Below are positions 1 through 11,305 of a stretch of 64,000 bases of DNA, piece by piece. Below the pieces are notes generated by a model. The model saw nothing but the letters and a program-made list of their open reading frames with translations. It did not search any database and was not told where the DNA came from. Source of the stretch: Millisia brevis NBRC 105863. GTDB lineage: Bacteria > Actinomycetota > Actinomycetes > Mycobacteriales > Mycobacteriaceae. Made by a program: the position numbers and the translations under genes. The first letter of the stretch is position 1. Each line of letters begins with the position of its first letter. The stretch spans positions 124,001-188,000 of the forward strand of contig NZ_BCRN01000002.1 of assembly GCF_001552615.1 (NCBI RefSeq), written 5' to 3'.

Positions 1-3000
1 CCATGGCGGCGACCGACGGGAGCGCGCCCTCACCGTCCATCGGCTCAACCGAATCGGAATCGACCTCCGCCACCTCGACAACTGCGGCTCCGACAACGAC
101 GACTTCGACAGCAACGGCTTCGACGGCCTGCGCCTCGGAGGAGCCCTCGGCCGCAGCAAGATCGACCGCCGAGTCCTCGGGGGCGACCGCCGCGCTGTCA
201 CTCGCTTCGAGGGTTTCTGCGTCCTCGGCGGCGACCGCCGCCGCGTCTCTCACCTCGGTCGTGTCCGCCTCGGCGTCGTCGGACTCGTCCGGAACTTGCC
301 CGACGTCCTCGCTGCCACCCACGGACCGTTCGGTCTCCCCCACCGAGACCTCGGACCGCGTGGGCCGGACGCCGCCATCGATCGACTCATCGCCCGACGT
401 GGTGGAATCGACGATCCCGGTCCGCACCAGATACTCGGCAAGCGTCCCCGGGGTCGGATGATCGAGGATGTCCGACGGCCGCAGCCGGCACGCGAGTGCC
501 CCGGAGATGCGCTGCGCGGCGATGACCAGCGTGAACGAATCGGGCGCCACCGCCACCAGGTCGACCTCACGATCCGGTGTGCCGAGGCCCGGCAGCCCGA
601 CCAGGGCCGTCGCGATCGTCCGCTCGGTACGCAGAACCACCGGGGAGAACATCGCCGGCTCGGCGGACTCCCCCGCACCCGCCGGCGTCATCGAACCCGC
701 CGGCACATCGACGGCGGCCGCACCGTCGAAGCCCACGTCTCTCGACGCGTCCGACACGCCGTGCGGCGCCGCTTCGAGAGCACCGTCGATCAGGTCGACA
801 TCGATGCCCGAATCCTCACCGAGCGAGACCATCCCACCGATCGGAACGGAATCGGGGCGCAACCACGACGCGATCATCGCGCGCCGACGATCCTCCGCGG
901 GAAGGATCTCGAGCAGGCCGGGGGCCACCCAGCGAGCCCGAGCCTCGGTGCGCAGCATGCGATTGTCGCGCCGACCGCCGGCATCATCCGACTCCGCCGC
1001 GGCGAAGGGGTTGGCCACCAGCCGGGTCGCGGTCGCGCGCGGTGCCCGAAGATAGTTGCGTGGCAACCGATCCCCCGCGACGTAGAGCCGCCCCGGCGCC
1101 CCTACCGGGACCGGCTCCAGGCGCTCGTCGAGGATATAGGCCGTCGTACCCGGCACCGGGCAGTAGCCGGCCCCGTTCCCGGCGCCCGCCTCGCGACGGA
1201 AAGCGTGTCGCGCCAACTCGACGGGGCCTGCGCGGTGCAGGATGCGCACCCGGTCGGGGGTGTGGGAACCGTTGAGCGGCAATGGGATCCGTCGCGGGTC
1301 GTCGACCTGTCCCGAGACGACAACCAGTCGCAGCGAGTCCGGCTCCGCCAGTCCGATCCGTTCGAGTACCGGCGGTGCGGTGCACAGCACCGTGGTGTTC
1401 TGTCGGGTCAGGAACTCCTGGATCGCGGCCGGGTCATCCGCGATCGAGGCCGCGGGCACCGCGATCCGGGAGCCGTGTACCAGAGCGCCCCAGATATCCC
1501 AGGCGGTGGGAATCATCGAGGGCGGCCGCACGACCGTCCACACGTCGGCGGACCGGAACTCGCAGGTATCGGCGCTCGCTGCGAGCAGTCGCACCACCGC
1601 ACCGTGACTCATGGGTGTGGCCATCCGGCGCCCCGCGACAGGGGGGCCCGGCAGCACGACGGCGGTGTTCTCGGCCCGGATCTCGCCGTAGCGCTCCTCC
1701 GGCAGGATCGCGTCCTCGGACTGCACCTCGATCCGCCGGGTGACCTCCCAATCGTCGAGATCGATCACCCGGAACGGCACGTCCTCGAGGTGTCGTGCCC
1801 ATCGACGGGTGGTCGCGATGCACACCGGGCGCACCCGGTTGATCAGTTCCACCAGCTCCGCCGTGCCCGCGCCCGGTTCCAACGGCAGGTAGGCGCCGCC
1901 CGCCTCGCAAACCGCCACCGTGGTCACGATGCGGCGCGCCCCGCTGGGCAGCAGGACCGCGACGACGGACTCCGGCCCGACACCGTGGCGAATCAGGAAG
2001 CGCGCCATCCGGTTCGCCCGCCGGAACAGGGTGCGGTAGTCGAGAGCGTCGTCCGGCCCCGATACCGCGGGCGCCTCCGGGGTCAGGGCGACCACCCGAT
2101 GGAACAGATCGATCAGACCGGCGACCGGGCGCGGCGCGACCGGGGCATCGGTGAGGTCCGCCCGCTGGGCCGGATCGAGCACGGGGACCTGCGAGATCAG
2201 CGTGGTCGGCTCGTCGACGATCGCTCGCAGCATCGCCGGGATCGCGGTCGCCAGCGCGGCGGCCGGACGCGCTCCGCCCACCCAGGACACCGTGCCCGAC
2301 TCCCCCGCATCCGGTGCGTCGGGGGCGGCCGCACGCAGCGTGACCACCAGGTCGGCGGTGGCGGAGGTCACGGCGATGTCGAGTCCCGGGAAGTCGGGAT
2401 GAGCCGCCACCGCATGATCGGCGGTCAACAGCACCCGGTAGGTCGGGGCGCCGGTATCGATCGCTCCGGTGGGGCGCGTACCCGCGTACTCGAAGACATT
2501 GCGCACCTGGCGATCACAGGCGGTCACCAGGTCGGCCAATGACGTATCGCGCGGGGTATTCGGTCGGAAGACCACCACCTGCGGTTCATCCTCGTCGGCG
2601 GCGCCGTGGACGAAACCGTCGACCGGCAGCCCCACCGGAACCGGCCCGGTGATCCCGAACCGCCGCAGCACACCCAGCAGCGCGGCCATGACCAATACCG
2701 ATGTGCCGGTCTCGAATTCGGCCGCGCGGCGGGCCAGCCCGGTCACGAGCTGCGCGGGCACGTCGAAGACGGTCGGCGGGCCTTCGAGCGTATCGACCGG
2801 CAGATCGAGCGCCGGCGCCGTCGCCAGGTACTGCTGGGTCCAGAACGGAACGGCCCGCTGCGACCGAATACCGGTCTCCCAATCGGCGGTGTCCACCCCC
2901 GGGATCGCACCGACGGCCATCACCGGTTCCGCGGTGACAAATCGATCCACGAATCCCAGGAAGGCGGTGTGCAGCGCCTCGAGATCGGTCTGGTCGTATC

Positions 3001-4297
3001 GGGCCGGGTTGGCCCGGAACCCGACGACGATCTCAGCGGAACCGGTCGTCCACGCGTCGATTGCCAGGTCTTCGACCGGCCCCTCCGACAGCACCCGGAT
3101 CGCGCCGGTAACGCTGCCGAACGACACGGTCGACGGGAAGAGCATCAGGTTGATCGCGGGCCCGGGCGACGGGCAGCGGGTCCGGCGCATGCCGGTATCC
3201 GAGGCGACGTCCTCGAGGTCCTCGAGGCGGAACTGCTGGTGGCGCAAGGCTTCGGTGATCCGCGCGCGGACGGTCTCCATCAGGTCGGAGACGCGGGTGG
3301 TCGGGCTGACATCGATCGCGACGGGCAGCACATTGGCCACCGTCCCCGGCGCCCGGCGGGCGGCGACCGCGGTGCGACCGGTGACCGGCAGGGTGACGAC
3401 CACCCGTTCCCGGCCGGAGCGCATCGCGAGGAAGGCGGCGATCGCCGCGGTGAGGATGCCGGCGGCGGTCGACCCGCTGTCGCGGGCGAGGACGTCGAGA
3501 CGTGCGCGGGTCTCGGAGACCAGGGGGCGTTCGATCACCAGGGGCTGCGTCCGCGCCGGCTCGCGCACCGCGCTGAGCGAGGTCGGGTCCGGATTGCCCG
3601 CGAGCACGTCGAGCCAGTACCGCTTGTCGACCTCGTAGCGTTCGGACTGCCGGTAGCGGCGATCCGACTCGACGAGCGTGCGCGCGACCGCGGGCGGCTG
3701 CGGAGCGCGAAAGGAGCCGTCGGCGCGGTAGAGATCGGCGGTGCGCTCGATCAGGGTGCGCATACCGGCCGCGTCGAAGGTGTGGGCCTGGAAGCGGGAA
3801 TACCAGAACCATCGATCGGCCCCGACGCGCAGCAGGGTATCGCTGGCGGCGGGATCGTCGAGCGGGTCGGCGGCCTCGGCGGTGGCGCTGTGCATCCACG
3901 CCGTACCGGCGGCGACCGGATCCTCCGATGCGCGCAGATCGATGACCGGCAGGGCGCTCGCGCCGTCGGCGGACTCCTCATCGTCCTGTGCAATCCACTG
4001 CACCAGAGCATCTTCGACGAATCCGACCCGCAGTCGACGGACGACCATCTCGCGGCCGGTCGCGGCGACGGCGCGCTGCAACCGAGAGACGTCCAGGTCG
4101 CCGACGATGTCGACGTACATCGCGACGACATGGGAGACGTCCGGCCGCAGGAGGGCCGCGGTGATCAGATGTTGCTGCGCGGCGGTTACCGGGAAGGTGT
4201 GTTCGTCGGCCGGCGGCTGTGCGTCCACCGTCGGCGAGGTGGGTCGCCCGAACACCGTCGTCGGCACGGCCGTTTCACCATCGATCTCGACAGACAC
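1..4297 (-). CDS. NRPS-like protein with eroded C and A domains (3' end beyond the window)
   Basis: At least 1,432 residues. The GTG start at 4297 follows a GGGGGG ribosome site and an in-frame TGA two codons upstream. Visible order: a condensation-like domain (residues about 30-440), a second half condensation-like segment (about 455-715), an adenylation-like domain (about 720-1100), a carrier-like domain with the phosphopantetheine serine near residue 1253 (VAPDSFTLVI), then an acidic Ala/Glu/Val-rich tail to the window edge. The core motifs are eroded. HHxxxDG reads QAHTFDA (about 170-176). Adenylation motif A3 (SGSTGRPKG in active enzymes) reads PGPPVAGRRMA (near 884-894). A5 reads HRAGPVE instead of NxYGPTE. 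A7 lost its Asp (RTGD is RTEA). A2 (EAGGAYLPLEP) and A6 (GRLYVAGDRLPRNYL) are still clear. The family makes peptides by thiotemplate chemistry; this copy probably cannot activate an amino acid in the usual way. It may be a decaying gene or a repurposed scaffold. Confidence 0.75.
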   Translation of the reverse strand, partial: MSVEIDGETAVPTTVFGRPTSPTVDAQPPADEHTFPVTAAQQHLITAALLRPDVSHVVAMYVDIVGDLDVSRLQRAVAATGREMVVRRLRVGFVEDALVQWIAQDDEESADGASALPVIDLRASEDPVAAGTAWMHSATAEAADPLDDPAASDTLLRVGADRWFWYSRFQAHTFDAAGMRTLIERTADLYRADGSFRAPQPPAVARTLVESDRRYRQSERYEVDKRYWLDVLAGNPDPTSLSAVREPARTQPLVIERPLVSETRARLDVLARDSGSTAAGILTAAIAAFLAMRSGRERVVVTLPVTGRTAVAARRAPGTVANVLPVAIDVSPTTRVSDLMETVRARITEALRHQQFRLEDLEDVASDTGMRRTRCPSPGPAINLMLFPSTVSFGSVTGAIRVLSEGPVEDLAIDAWTTGSAEIVVGFRANPARYDQTDLEALHTAFLGFVDRFVTAEPVMAVGAIPGVDTADWETGIRSQRAVPFWTQQYLATAPALDLPVDTLEGPPTVFDVPAQLVTGLARRAAEFETGTSVLVMAALLGVLRRFGITGPVPVGLPVDGFVHGAADEDEPQVVVFRPNTPRDTSLADLVTACDRQVRNVFEYAGTRPTGAIDTGAPTYRVLLTADHAVAAHPDFPGLDIAVTSATADLVVTLRAAAPDAPDAGESGTVSWVGGARPAAALATAIPAMLRAIVDEPTTLISQVPVLDPAQRADLTDAPVAPRPVAGLIDLFHRVVALTPEAPAVSGPDDALDYRTLFRRANRMARFLIRHGVGPESVVAVLLPSGARRIVTTVAVCEAGGAYLPLEPGAGTAELVELINRVRPVCIATTRRWARHLEDVPFRVIDLDDWEVTRRIEVQSEDAILPEERYGEIRAENTAVVLPGPPVAGRRMATPMSHGAVVRLLAASADTCEFRSADVWTVVRPPSMIPTAWDIWGALVHGSRIAVPAASIADDPAAIQEFLTRQNTTVLCTAPPVLERIGLAEPDSLRLVVVSGQVDDPRRIPLPLNGSHTPDRVRILHRAGPVELARHAFRREAGAGNGAGYCPVPGTTAYILDERLEPVPVGAPGRLYVAGDRLPRNYLRAPRATATRLVANPFAAAESDDAGGRRDNRMLRTEARARWVAPGLLEILPAEDRRRAMIASWLRPDSVPIGGMVSLGEDSGIDVDLIDGALEAAPHGVSDASRDVGFDGAAAVDVPAGSMTPAGAGESAEPAMFSPVVLRTERTIATALVGLPGLGTPDREVDLVAVAPDSFTLVIAAQRISGALACRLRPSDILDHPTPGTLAEYLVRTGIVDSTTSGDESIDGGVRPTRSEVSVGETERSVGGSEDVGQVPDESDDAEADTTEVRDAAAVAAEDAETLEASDSAAVAPEDSAVDLAAAEGSSEAQAVEAVAVEVVVVGAAVVEVAEVDSDSVEPMDGEGALPSVAAM

Positions 4298-4498
4298 GAA
4301 TCACCCCCCGTTCGCGCAGTACGCCGACGCGTCCCCCTGCTGCCGGCGATGCGCACCGTCACCGTCCGACGGTGCCGATCGCCCGTCGAACATTACCCGC
4401 CTTCCCGACGGGTATCACGCAGGCTTACGGGGCGACGGTCGCGTTACCGTGCACAGGAGCCATGTTATCCCCCGATTCGGCGTGCTCGGGCTGCTTGC

Positions 4499-4909
4499 TC
4501 AGACGGTGAAGCCGAGCGCACGAAGCTGTTCGCGACCGTCGTCGGTGATCTTGTCCGGTCCCCACGGCGGCATCCACACCCAGTTGATCCGCAGTTCGGG
4601 GCAGACTCCCCCGCGCACCACGGCGGTCTGGGCCTGGTCCTCGATCACATCGGTCAGCGGACAGGCCGCCGACGTCAGCGTCATGTCGATGATCGCGGCA
4701 CCGGTGTCGTCGACCGCGATGTCGTAGACCAGACCGAGGTCGACGACGTTGATGCCGAGTTCGGGATCGACGACGTCGCGCATCGCCTCCTCGATATCGG
4801 CCAACAGCACCTCGTCCTGCGGGGTCTGCACGCCGACCGCACCGGCGGATGTCGGATCGAGGTCGGTCGCCGCGCCGGCGCTCTGTTCGGTGTCCTGAAT
4901 ATCGCTCAC
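4499..4909 (-). CDS. sufT: SufT, MIP18/DUF59 family Fe-S assembly factor
   Basis: 136 residues, one MIP18 (DUF59) domain. The hallmarks VVDPELGINVVDLGLVYDI (about 41-59), TSAACPLTD with its conserved cysteine, and WVWMPPWGPDKIT are all present. Proteins of this family help mature Fe-S proteins, probably by passing clusters on from the SUF scaffold. The GTG start at 4909 overlaps the sufU TGA as GTGA and follows GGAGG seven bases upstream, so translation is coupled to sufU. It is the last suf gene, homologous in place and sequence to M. tuberculosis Rv1466. The first 35 or so residues are Ala/Asp-rich and unconserved. Confidence 0.93.
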   Translation of the reverse strand: MSDIQDTEQSAGAATDLDPTSAGAVGVQTPQDEVLLADIEEAMRDVVDPELGINVVDLGLVYDIAVDDTGAAIIDMTLTSAACPLTDVIEDQAQTAVVRGGVCPELRINWVWMPPWGPDKITDDGREQLRALGFTV

Positions 4910-5430
4910 TGGTTCGCCTCCGGGGACGTTGCTGTGCCGACGTGTTCGGGTTCGGGTGTCGGAAGTCCGTTGCCGGCCGCGGCCCGCGCCGCGGTCGTTT
5001 CCACGGTGCGAACCACCGCGTCCTTGAAGGCCATCCAACCGAGCAGCGCACACTTGACCCGGGCCGGATAGCGGGCGACGCCGACGAAGGCGACGCCGTC
5101 GCCGATCGCGTCCTCGTCCGGTTCGACCGTGCCGCGGCCGCCGATCATCGCGGAGAACGCGTCGACGATCTCCATCGCCCGCGGCACCTTCACCCCGACC
5201 ACCTGGTCGGTCAGCACCGAGGTCGCGGCCTGGCTGATCGAGCAGCCCTGGCCGTCGTGCGAGACGTCGACCACGACGTCGTCGACGATGTGCACCCGCA
5301 GGGTCACCTCGTCACCACAGGTCGGATTGACGTGGTGGACCTCGGCGTCGAACGGATCGCGCAGACCGCGGCCGTGCGGATGCTTGTAGTGGTCCAGGAT
5401 CACGTCCTGGTACATCTGTTCGAGACGCAC
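4906..5430 (-). CDS. sufU: SufU, zinc-dependent sulfur acceptor for SufS
   Basis: 174 residues. SufU takes persulfide sulfur from SufS and passes it to the SufBCD scaffold. The three conserved cysteines of the Zn-binding SufU class are visible: Cys38 in NPTCGD, Cys63 in GQGCSIS and Cys127 in VKCALLGW; Asp40 is the usual fourth Zn ligand. The GTG at 5430 (VRLEQMYQDVILDHYKHP) lies two bases after the sufS stop and has a GGGGAGC ribosome site inside the sufS end. Upstream in-frame codons run back into sufS and do not resemble the family, so this start is preferred. The last 25 residues are a variable tail. Confidence 0.95.
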   Translation of the reverse strand: MRLEQMYQDVILDHYKHPHGRGLRDPFDAEVHHVNPTCGDEVTLRVHIVDDVVVDVSHDGQGCSISQAATSVLTDQVVGVKVPRAMEIVDAFSAMIGGRGTVEPDEDAIGDGVAFVGVARYPARVKCALLGWMAFKDAVVRTVETTAARAAAGNGLPTPEPEHVGTATSPEANQ

Positions 5431-5432
5431 GG

Positions 5433-7504
<2,072 letters not shown>

Positions 7505-7558
7505 CGGGTGGTTGACCTTTCGAAAGCGTTGGAAGAAGGAAGTTGAGGGAAGATCGGC

Positions 7559-8761
7559 TCAGGAGCCGGTGAGCGCGAGCTCGATCTCGATCGCGTCCTC
7601 GAGGCGGCTGCGGACCGACTCGGCCGGAATCTTCTGCAGGATCTCCTGGAAGAAGCCGCGCACGACCAGCCGGCGGGCGACGTCCTCGGGGATACCGCGC
7701 GCGGCGAGGTAGAACAGCTGCTCGTCATCGAAACGCCCGGTGGCACTGGCGTGTCCGGCGCCGACGATCTCGCCGGTCTCGATCTCGAGGTTCGGCACCG
7801 AGTCGGCGCGCGCCCCATCGGTGAGCACCAGGTTGCGGTTGAGCTCGAAGGTATCGGTGCCCTCGGCGCTCGCGCGGATGACGACGTCGCCGATCCACAC
7901 CGTATGCGCGTCCGGCAGATCCGACTGCGGATCACCCTGCAGCGCACCCTTGTACAGGATCCGCGAGCGGCAGTTCGGGGCCTCGTGGTCGACCAGCAGA
8001 CGCTGCTCGAGGTGCTGGCCGTCGTCGGCGAAGTAGAGGCCGGACAGCTCGGCGTCGCCGCCGGGGCCGTCGTAAATGACCGTCGGGCTCAGCCGGACCA
8101 ACTCGCCGCCCAGGCTGACGCTGATATAGCGAACGGTGGCGTCGCGGCCGACCCGAATACGGTGCGCGGCAACGTGGACGGTGTCCTGCTCCCAGCCCTG
8201 CACCAGCACGATCGTCGCGCGGGCACCGTCGCCGACCACCACTTCGAGATTCTCGGCGATCGCGCCGGAGCCGACCTGATCGAAGACGATCGTCCCGGAC
8301 GAATGCGTGCCGAAGGCGACGTGGGTGTGACCGAAGGCGGTGTGGTCGACGCCCGGGCCGGTCACCGTGACGGTGATCGGTTCGGCGAGTTCGACATCGG
8401 CGGGCACGCCGATCACCGACGCCTGCGTGAAGCCGCTGTAGGCGGCGGCCGCGACCCGATCGGTGGGCGCGCCGGCGGTGCCGAGGCGCGCATCGTCGCG
8501 GCCGACCGTCTCGACGGTGACCCCGTCACCGGCCACGGCGACGGACAGCTGCCCGTCGGCGACCGCGGTGCCGTCGTGCAGTCCGCGCAGGCGCCGCAGC
8601 GGGGTGAAGCGCCACGCCTCGTCCCGGCTGGTCGGCACCTCGAACGCGTCGACGTCGAAGGAGGCGAAGACCTCGCCCTTGTTCGCACCGAGATCGACGG
8701 CGCCTGCCTTGACGTTCTCGCCGGCGACGGCGCCGACCACTCCCGTTTCTCCGGCGGCCAC
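7559..8761 (-). CDS. sufD: SufD, SufBCD scaffold subunit
   Basis: 400 residues with the SufBD beta-helix core. SufD pairs with SufB and is needed for iron entry into the scaffold. The C-terminal half carries the family signature (GAGHASATGRFDDEQLFYLA, then GIPEDVARRLVVRGFFQEI). The start is GTG at 8761, which shares one base with the TAG stop of sufB (TAGTG). The first 20 residues are a poorly conserved Ala/Gly/Val stretch, so the true start could be slightly downstream, but the tight junction with sufB favours this one. Confidence 0.95.
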   Translation of the reverse strand: MAAGETGVVGAVAGENVKAGAVDLGANKGEVFASFDVDAFEVPTSRDEAWRFTPLRRLRGLHDGTAVADGQLSVAVAGDGVTVETVGRDDARLGTAGAPTDRVAAAAYSGFTQASVIGVPADVELAEPITVTVTGPGVDHTAFGHTHVAFGTHSSGTIVFDQVGSGAIAENLEVVVGDGARATIVLVQGWEQDTVHVAAHRIRVGRDATVRYISVSLGGELVRLSPTVIYDGPGGDAELSGLYFADDGQHLEQRLLVDHEAPNCRSRILYKGALQGDPQSDLPDAHTVWIGDVVIRASAEGTDTFELNRNLVLTDGARADSVPNLEIETGEIVGAGHASATGRFDDEQLFYLAARGIPEDVARRLVVRGFFQEILQKIPAESVRSRLEDAIEIELALTGS

Positions 8762-10230
8762 TAGCCCACCGCTCCTTCCATCTGCAGTTCGATCAGGCGA
8801 TTGAGCTCGAGGGCGTATTCCATGGGCAGTTCCTTGGCGATCGGCTCGACGAAGCCGCGCACGACCATCGCCATGGCCTCATCCTCGGTCAGGCCGCGGC
8901 TCATCAGGTAGAAGAGCTGATCGTCGCTGACCTTCGAGACGGTCGCCTCGTGGCCCATCGTCACGTCGTCCTCGCGGATGTCGACGTACGGGTAGGTGTC
9001 CGAGCGGCTGATCTGGTCGACCAGCAGGGCGTCACACTTGACCGTGGAACGGGAACCGTGGGCGCCCTTGTTGATCTGGATCAGGCCGCGGTAGGACGCG
9101 CGACCACCGCCGCGGGCCACCGACTTCGAGACGATATTGCTCGAGGTGTGCGGCGCGAGGTGCAGCATCTTGGAACCGGTGTCCTGGTGCTGGTCCGGGC
9201 CGGCGAAGGCGACCGAGAGCACCTCGCCCTTGGCGTGCTCGCCGGTCATCCACACCGCCGGGTACTTCATGGTGACCTTGGAGCCGATGTTGCCGTCGAT
9301 CCACTCCATGGTGGCGCCGGCTTCGGCCTTGGCGCGCTTGGTCACCAGGTTGTAGACGTTGTTCGACCAGTTCTGGATCGTGGTGTAGCGGCAGCGGCCG
9401 CCCTTCTTCACGATGATCTCGACGACCGCGGAGTGCAGCGAGTCGGTCTTGTAGATCGGCGCGGTGCAGCCTTCGACGTAGTGCACATAGGCGCCCTCGT
9501 CGACGATGATCAGGGTCCGCTCGAACTGGCCCATGTTCTCGGTGTTGATCCGGAAGTAGGCCTGCAGCGGGATGTCGACGTGCACGCCCGGCGGCACGTA
9601 GATGAAGGAGCCGCCCGACCACACGGCGGTATTCAGCGCGGAGAACTTGTTGTCGCCGGCGGGGATCACCGAACCGAAGTACTCCTGGAACAGCTCCGGG
9701 TGCTCCTTGAGGCCGCTGTCGGTGTCGAGGAAGATGACACCCTTCTCCTCGAGGTCCTCACGGATCTGGTGGTAGACCACCTCGGACTCGTACTGCGCGG
9801 CGACACCGGCGACCAGGCGCTGCTTCTCCGCCTCCGGGATGCCGAGCCGGTCGTAGGTGTTCTTGATGTCCTCCGGCAGTTCCTCCCACGAGGTGGCCTG
9901 CTTCTCGGTGGAACGCACGAAGTACTTGATGTTCTCGAAGTCGATCGAGGACAGATCGGAGCCCCAGGTGGGCATCGGCTTGCGGTCGAAGGTCTTCAGC
10001 GCGCGCAGCCGGGCGCGAAGCATCCACTCGGGCTCGCTCTTCTTGCCGGAGATGTCCCGGACCACCGCCTCCGACAGACCGCGCTGAGCGCTCGCACCGG
10101 CGACGTCCGAGTCGGACCATCCGTATCCGTAGTGGCCGAGCGCGGCGATCGTCTCCTCCTGCGTCAGCGGAGGTGCGACCGCGGCGGGAGCCGAGCTCGA
10201 GCTGTCCAGCTGCTCGGGTGTGATCGTCAT
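8761..10230 (-). CDS. sufB: SufB, Fe-S scaffold core subunit
   Basis: 489 residues. SufB is the platform on which clusters are assembled from SufU sulfur. Conserved blocks include [68 protein letters not shown] and the C-terminal [20 protein letters not shown]. The ORF is uninterrupted: there is no intein, unlike the M. tuberculosis sufB homolog Rv1461, and the YVEGCTAP site is continuous. The ATG at 10230 overlaps the sufR stop as ATGA. Confidence 0.97.
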   Translation of the reverse strand: MTITPEQLDSSSSAPAAVAPPLTQEETIAALGHYGYGWSDSDVAGASAQRGLSEAVVRDISGKKSEPEWMLRARLRALKTFDRKPMPTWGSDLSSIDFENIKYFVRSTEKQATSWEELPEDIKNTYDRLGIPEAEKQRLVAGVAAQYESEVVYHQIREDLEEKGVIFLDTDSGLKEHPELFQEYFGSVIPAGDNKFSALNTAVWSGGSFIYVPPGVHVDIPLQAYFRINTENMGQFERTLIIVDEGAYVHYVEGCTAPIYKTDSLHSAVVEIIVKKGGRCRYTTIQNWSNNVYNLVTKRAKAEAGATMEWIDGNIGSKVTMKYPAVWMTGEHAKGEVLSVAFAGPDQHQDTGSKMLHLAPHTSSNIVSKSVARGGGRASYRGLIQINKGAHGSRSTVKCDALLVDQISRSDTYPYVDIREDDVTMGHEATVSKVSDDQLFYLMSRGLTEDEAMAMVVRGFVEPIAKELPMEYALELNRLIELQMEGAVG

Positions 10231-11150
10231 TCGTGCCCCTTCTCGAACGTGGTAACTGTGACCGGTACGGGCTGGGCACCGGGTGCATCGGATGCGGACG
10301 AGGTCTCCGAGGTGACCTCCGGCTGGGCGTCGAACGCCACGCCTGCCGCACGGACCCCATCGGTATCAACCGACGAGGACTCGTCTTTCTTCCCGTGTCC
10401 CTTGTCGTCCGCAGGCAGGGACGGGAACGGGATGTGGGTGGTGCAGACGCTGTCGCCGTTGGCGATGGTGGCCAGCCGCTGCACGTGGGTACCGACGATC
10501 CGGGAGAACTCCTCGGCTTCGGCGTCGCAGAATTCGGGGTGGTGGCCCGCCACCGAGGCGATCGGGCAGTGGTGCTGGCAGATCTGCACGCCGTGCACCT
10601 CACCGTCGGTCCCCGGTCCGATCACCGGCCGCACGGTGGTGACGAAGCCGTCCGAACGCAGCGCGTCGGCCAGTTCGTGCGCCTTGGCGATCACCTGTTC
10701 GCCGCTCGGGGCCGGCTGGTTGGCCGCCACCTCGGCGACCATGTCGCGGGCTCGCTTGCGGGCGAACTCGGCCACCGCGTCCGGACCGGCGATCTGCGCG
10801 ATATGGTCGATCGCCGCGGACGCCAGTTCGCCGTAGCTGTGCGAGAAGCGCTCGCGGCCGGAATCGCTGATCCGGAAGGCCTTGGCCGGACGGCCGCGGC
10901 TGCGCGAGGCGCGAGCCGGACCGGCGGGAACGACCTCGATCTGCTCCGCCTCGAGCAGCGCTTCGAGGTGACGACGCACCCCGGCGGCACTCAGACCGAG
11001 CCGATCGGCCAATTCACCGGCCGTGACCGGACCGCCTTCGAGCAGCGATCGCAGCACCGCGGCGCGGGTCCCGGACTCCGTCGAGGCACCGTCGATCGCG
11101 TCGACCGGTGACCCGGACGACGCGGCGCCATGCTCCTCGACGATTTTCAC
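10227..11150 (-). CDS. sufR: SufR, Fe-S-sensing ArsR/DeoR-like repressor of the suf operon
   Basis: 307 residues. A winged-helix domain (about 28-105, with [21 protein letters not shown]) is followed by a cysteine cluster [18 protein letters not shown] and a further [10 protein letters not shown], matching the Fe-S-binding cysteines of SufR. Loss or change of the cluster relieves repression of sufB to sufT. The C-terminal 70 residues are Asp/Ser/Val-rich and unlike shorter homologs. GTG at 11150 is the start used here. It lies inside the predicted operator, so the mRNA leader must be very short or absent. No ATG is available in frame before the winged helix. The gene is divergent from mptB, 155 bases away. 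Confidence 0.92.
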   Translation of the reverse strand: MKIVEEHGAASSGSPVDAIDGASTESGTRAAVLRSLLEGGPVTAGELADRLGLSAAGVRRHLEALLEAEQIEVVPAGPARASRSRGRPAKAFRISDSGRERFSHSYGELASAAIDHIAQIAGPDAVAEFARKRARDMVAEVAANQPAPSGEQVIAKAHELADALRSDGFVTTVRPVIGPGTDGEVHGVQICQHHCPIASVAGHHPEFCDAEAEEFSRIVGTHVQRLATIANGDSVCTTHIPFPSLPADDKGHGKKDESSSVDTDGVRAAGVAFDAQPEVTSETSSASDAPGAQPVPVTVTTFEKGHE

Positions 11151-11161
11151 AACATAAGTGT
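11147..11161 (-). promoter_or_regulatory. SufR operator, ACACT-N5-TGTGA
   Basis: On the minus strand the sequence reads ACACTTATGTTGTGA, an exact match to the ACACT-N5-TGTGA inverted repeat I recall for the M. tuberculosis SufR site. The right half-site covers the sufR GTG start. A TAATTC box lies just upstream at 11167-11172 and could be the -10, so bound SufR would block initiation. Identification of the motif is by memory of the family; the match itself is directly visible. Confidence 0.75.
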
Positions 11162-11293
11162 GACGGAATTACCGGGACGGTTCCAGCAAGGGTGCCCTCA
11201 CTCGACCCCGCACGCAGCACCCCGCCCACCAGCACAGTTGCGTCGATCACATCCGGGACCCGGTCGAGCGACGGCGCCGGTGGGCCGCCGGGC

Positions 11294-11299
11294 TAGGCT
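11294..11299 (+). promoter_or_regulatory. -10 box TAGGCT of mptB (leaderless)
   Basis: TAGGCT is followed by exactly six bases and then the ATG, which puts the predicted first transcribed base on the A of the start codon. No ribosome site precedes the gene, consistent with a leaderless mRNA. No clear -35 was seen. Confidence 0.5.
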
Positions 11300-11305
11300 C
11301 GCCCA

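Noticed and set aside
296-5071. Long plus-strand reading frames opposite the NRPS-like gene and sufT
   Set aside because: They are mirror frames of GC-rich coding DNA, are Arg/Gly/His-rich, match no family, and lie antisense to recognisable genes.
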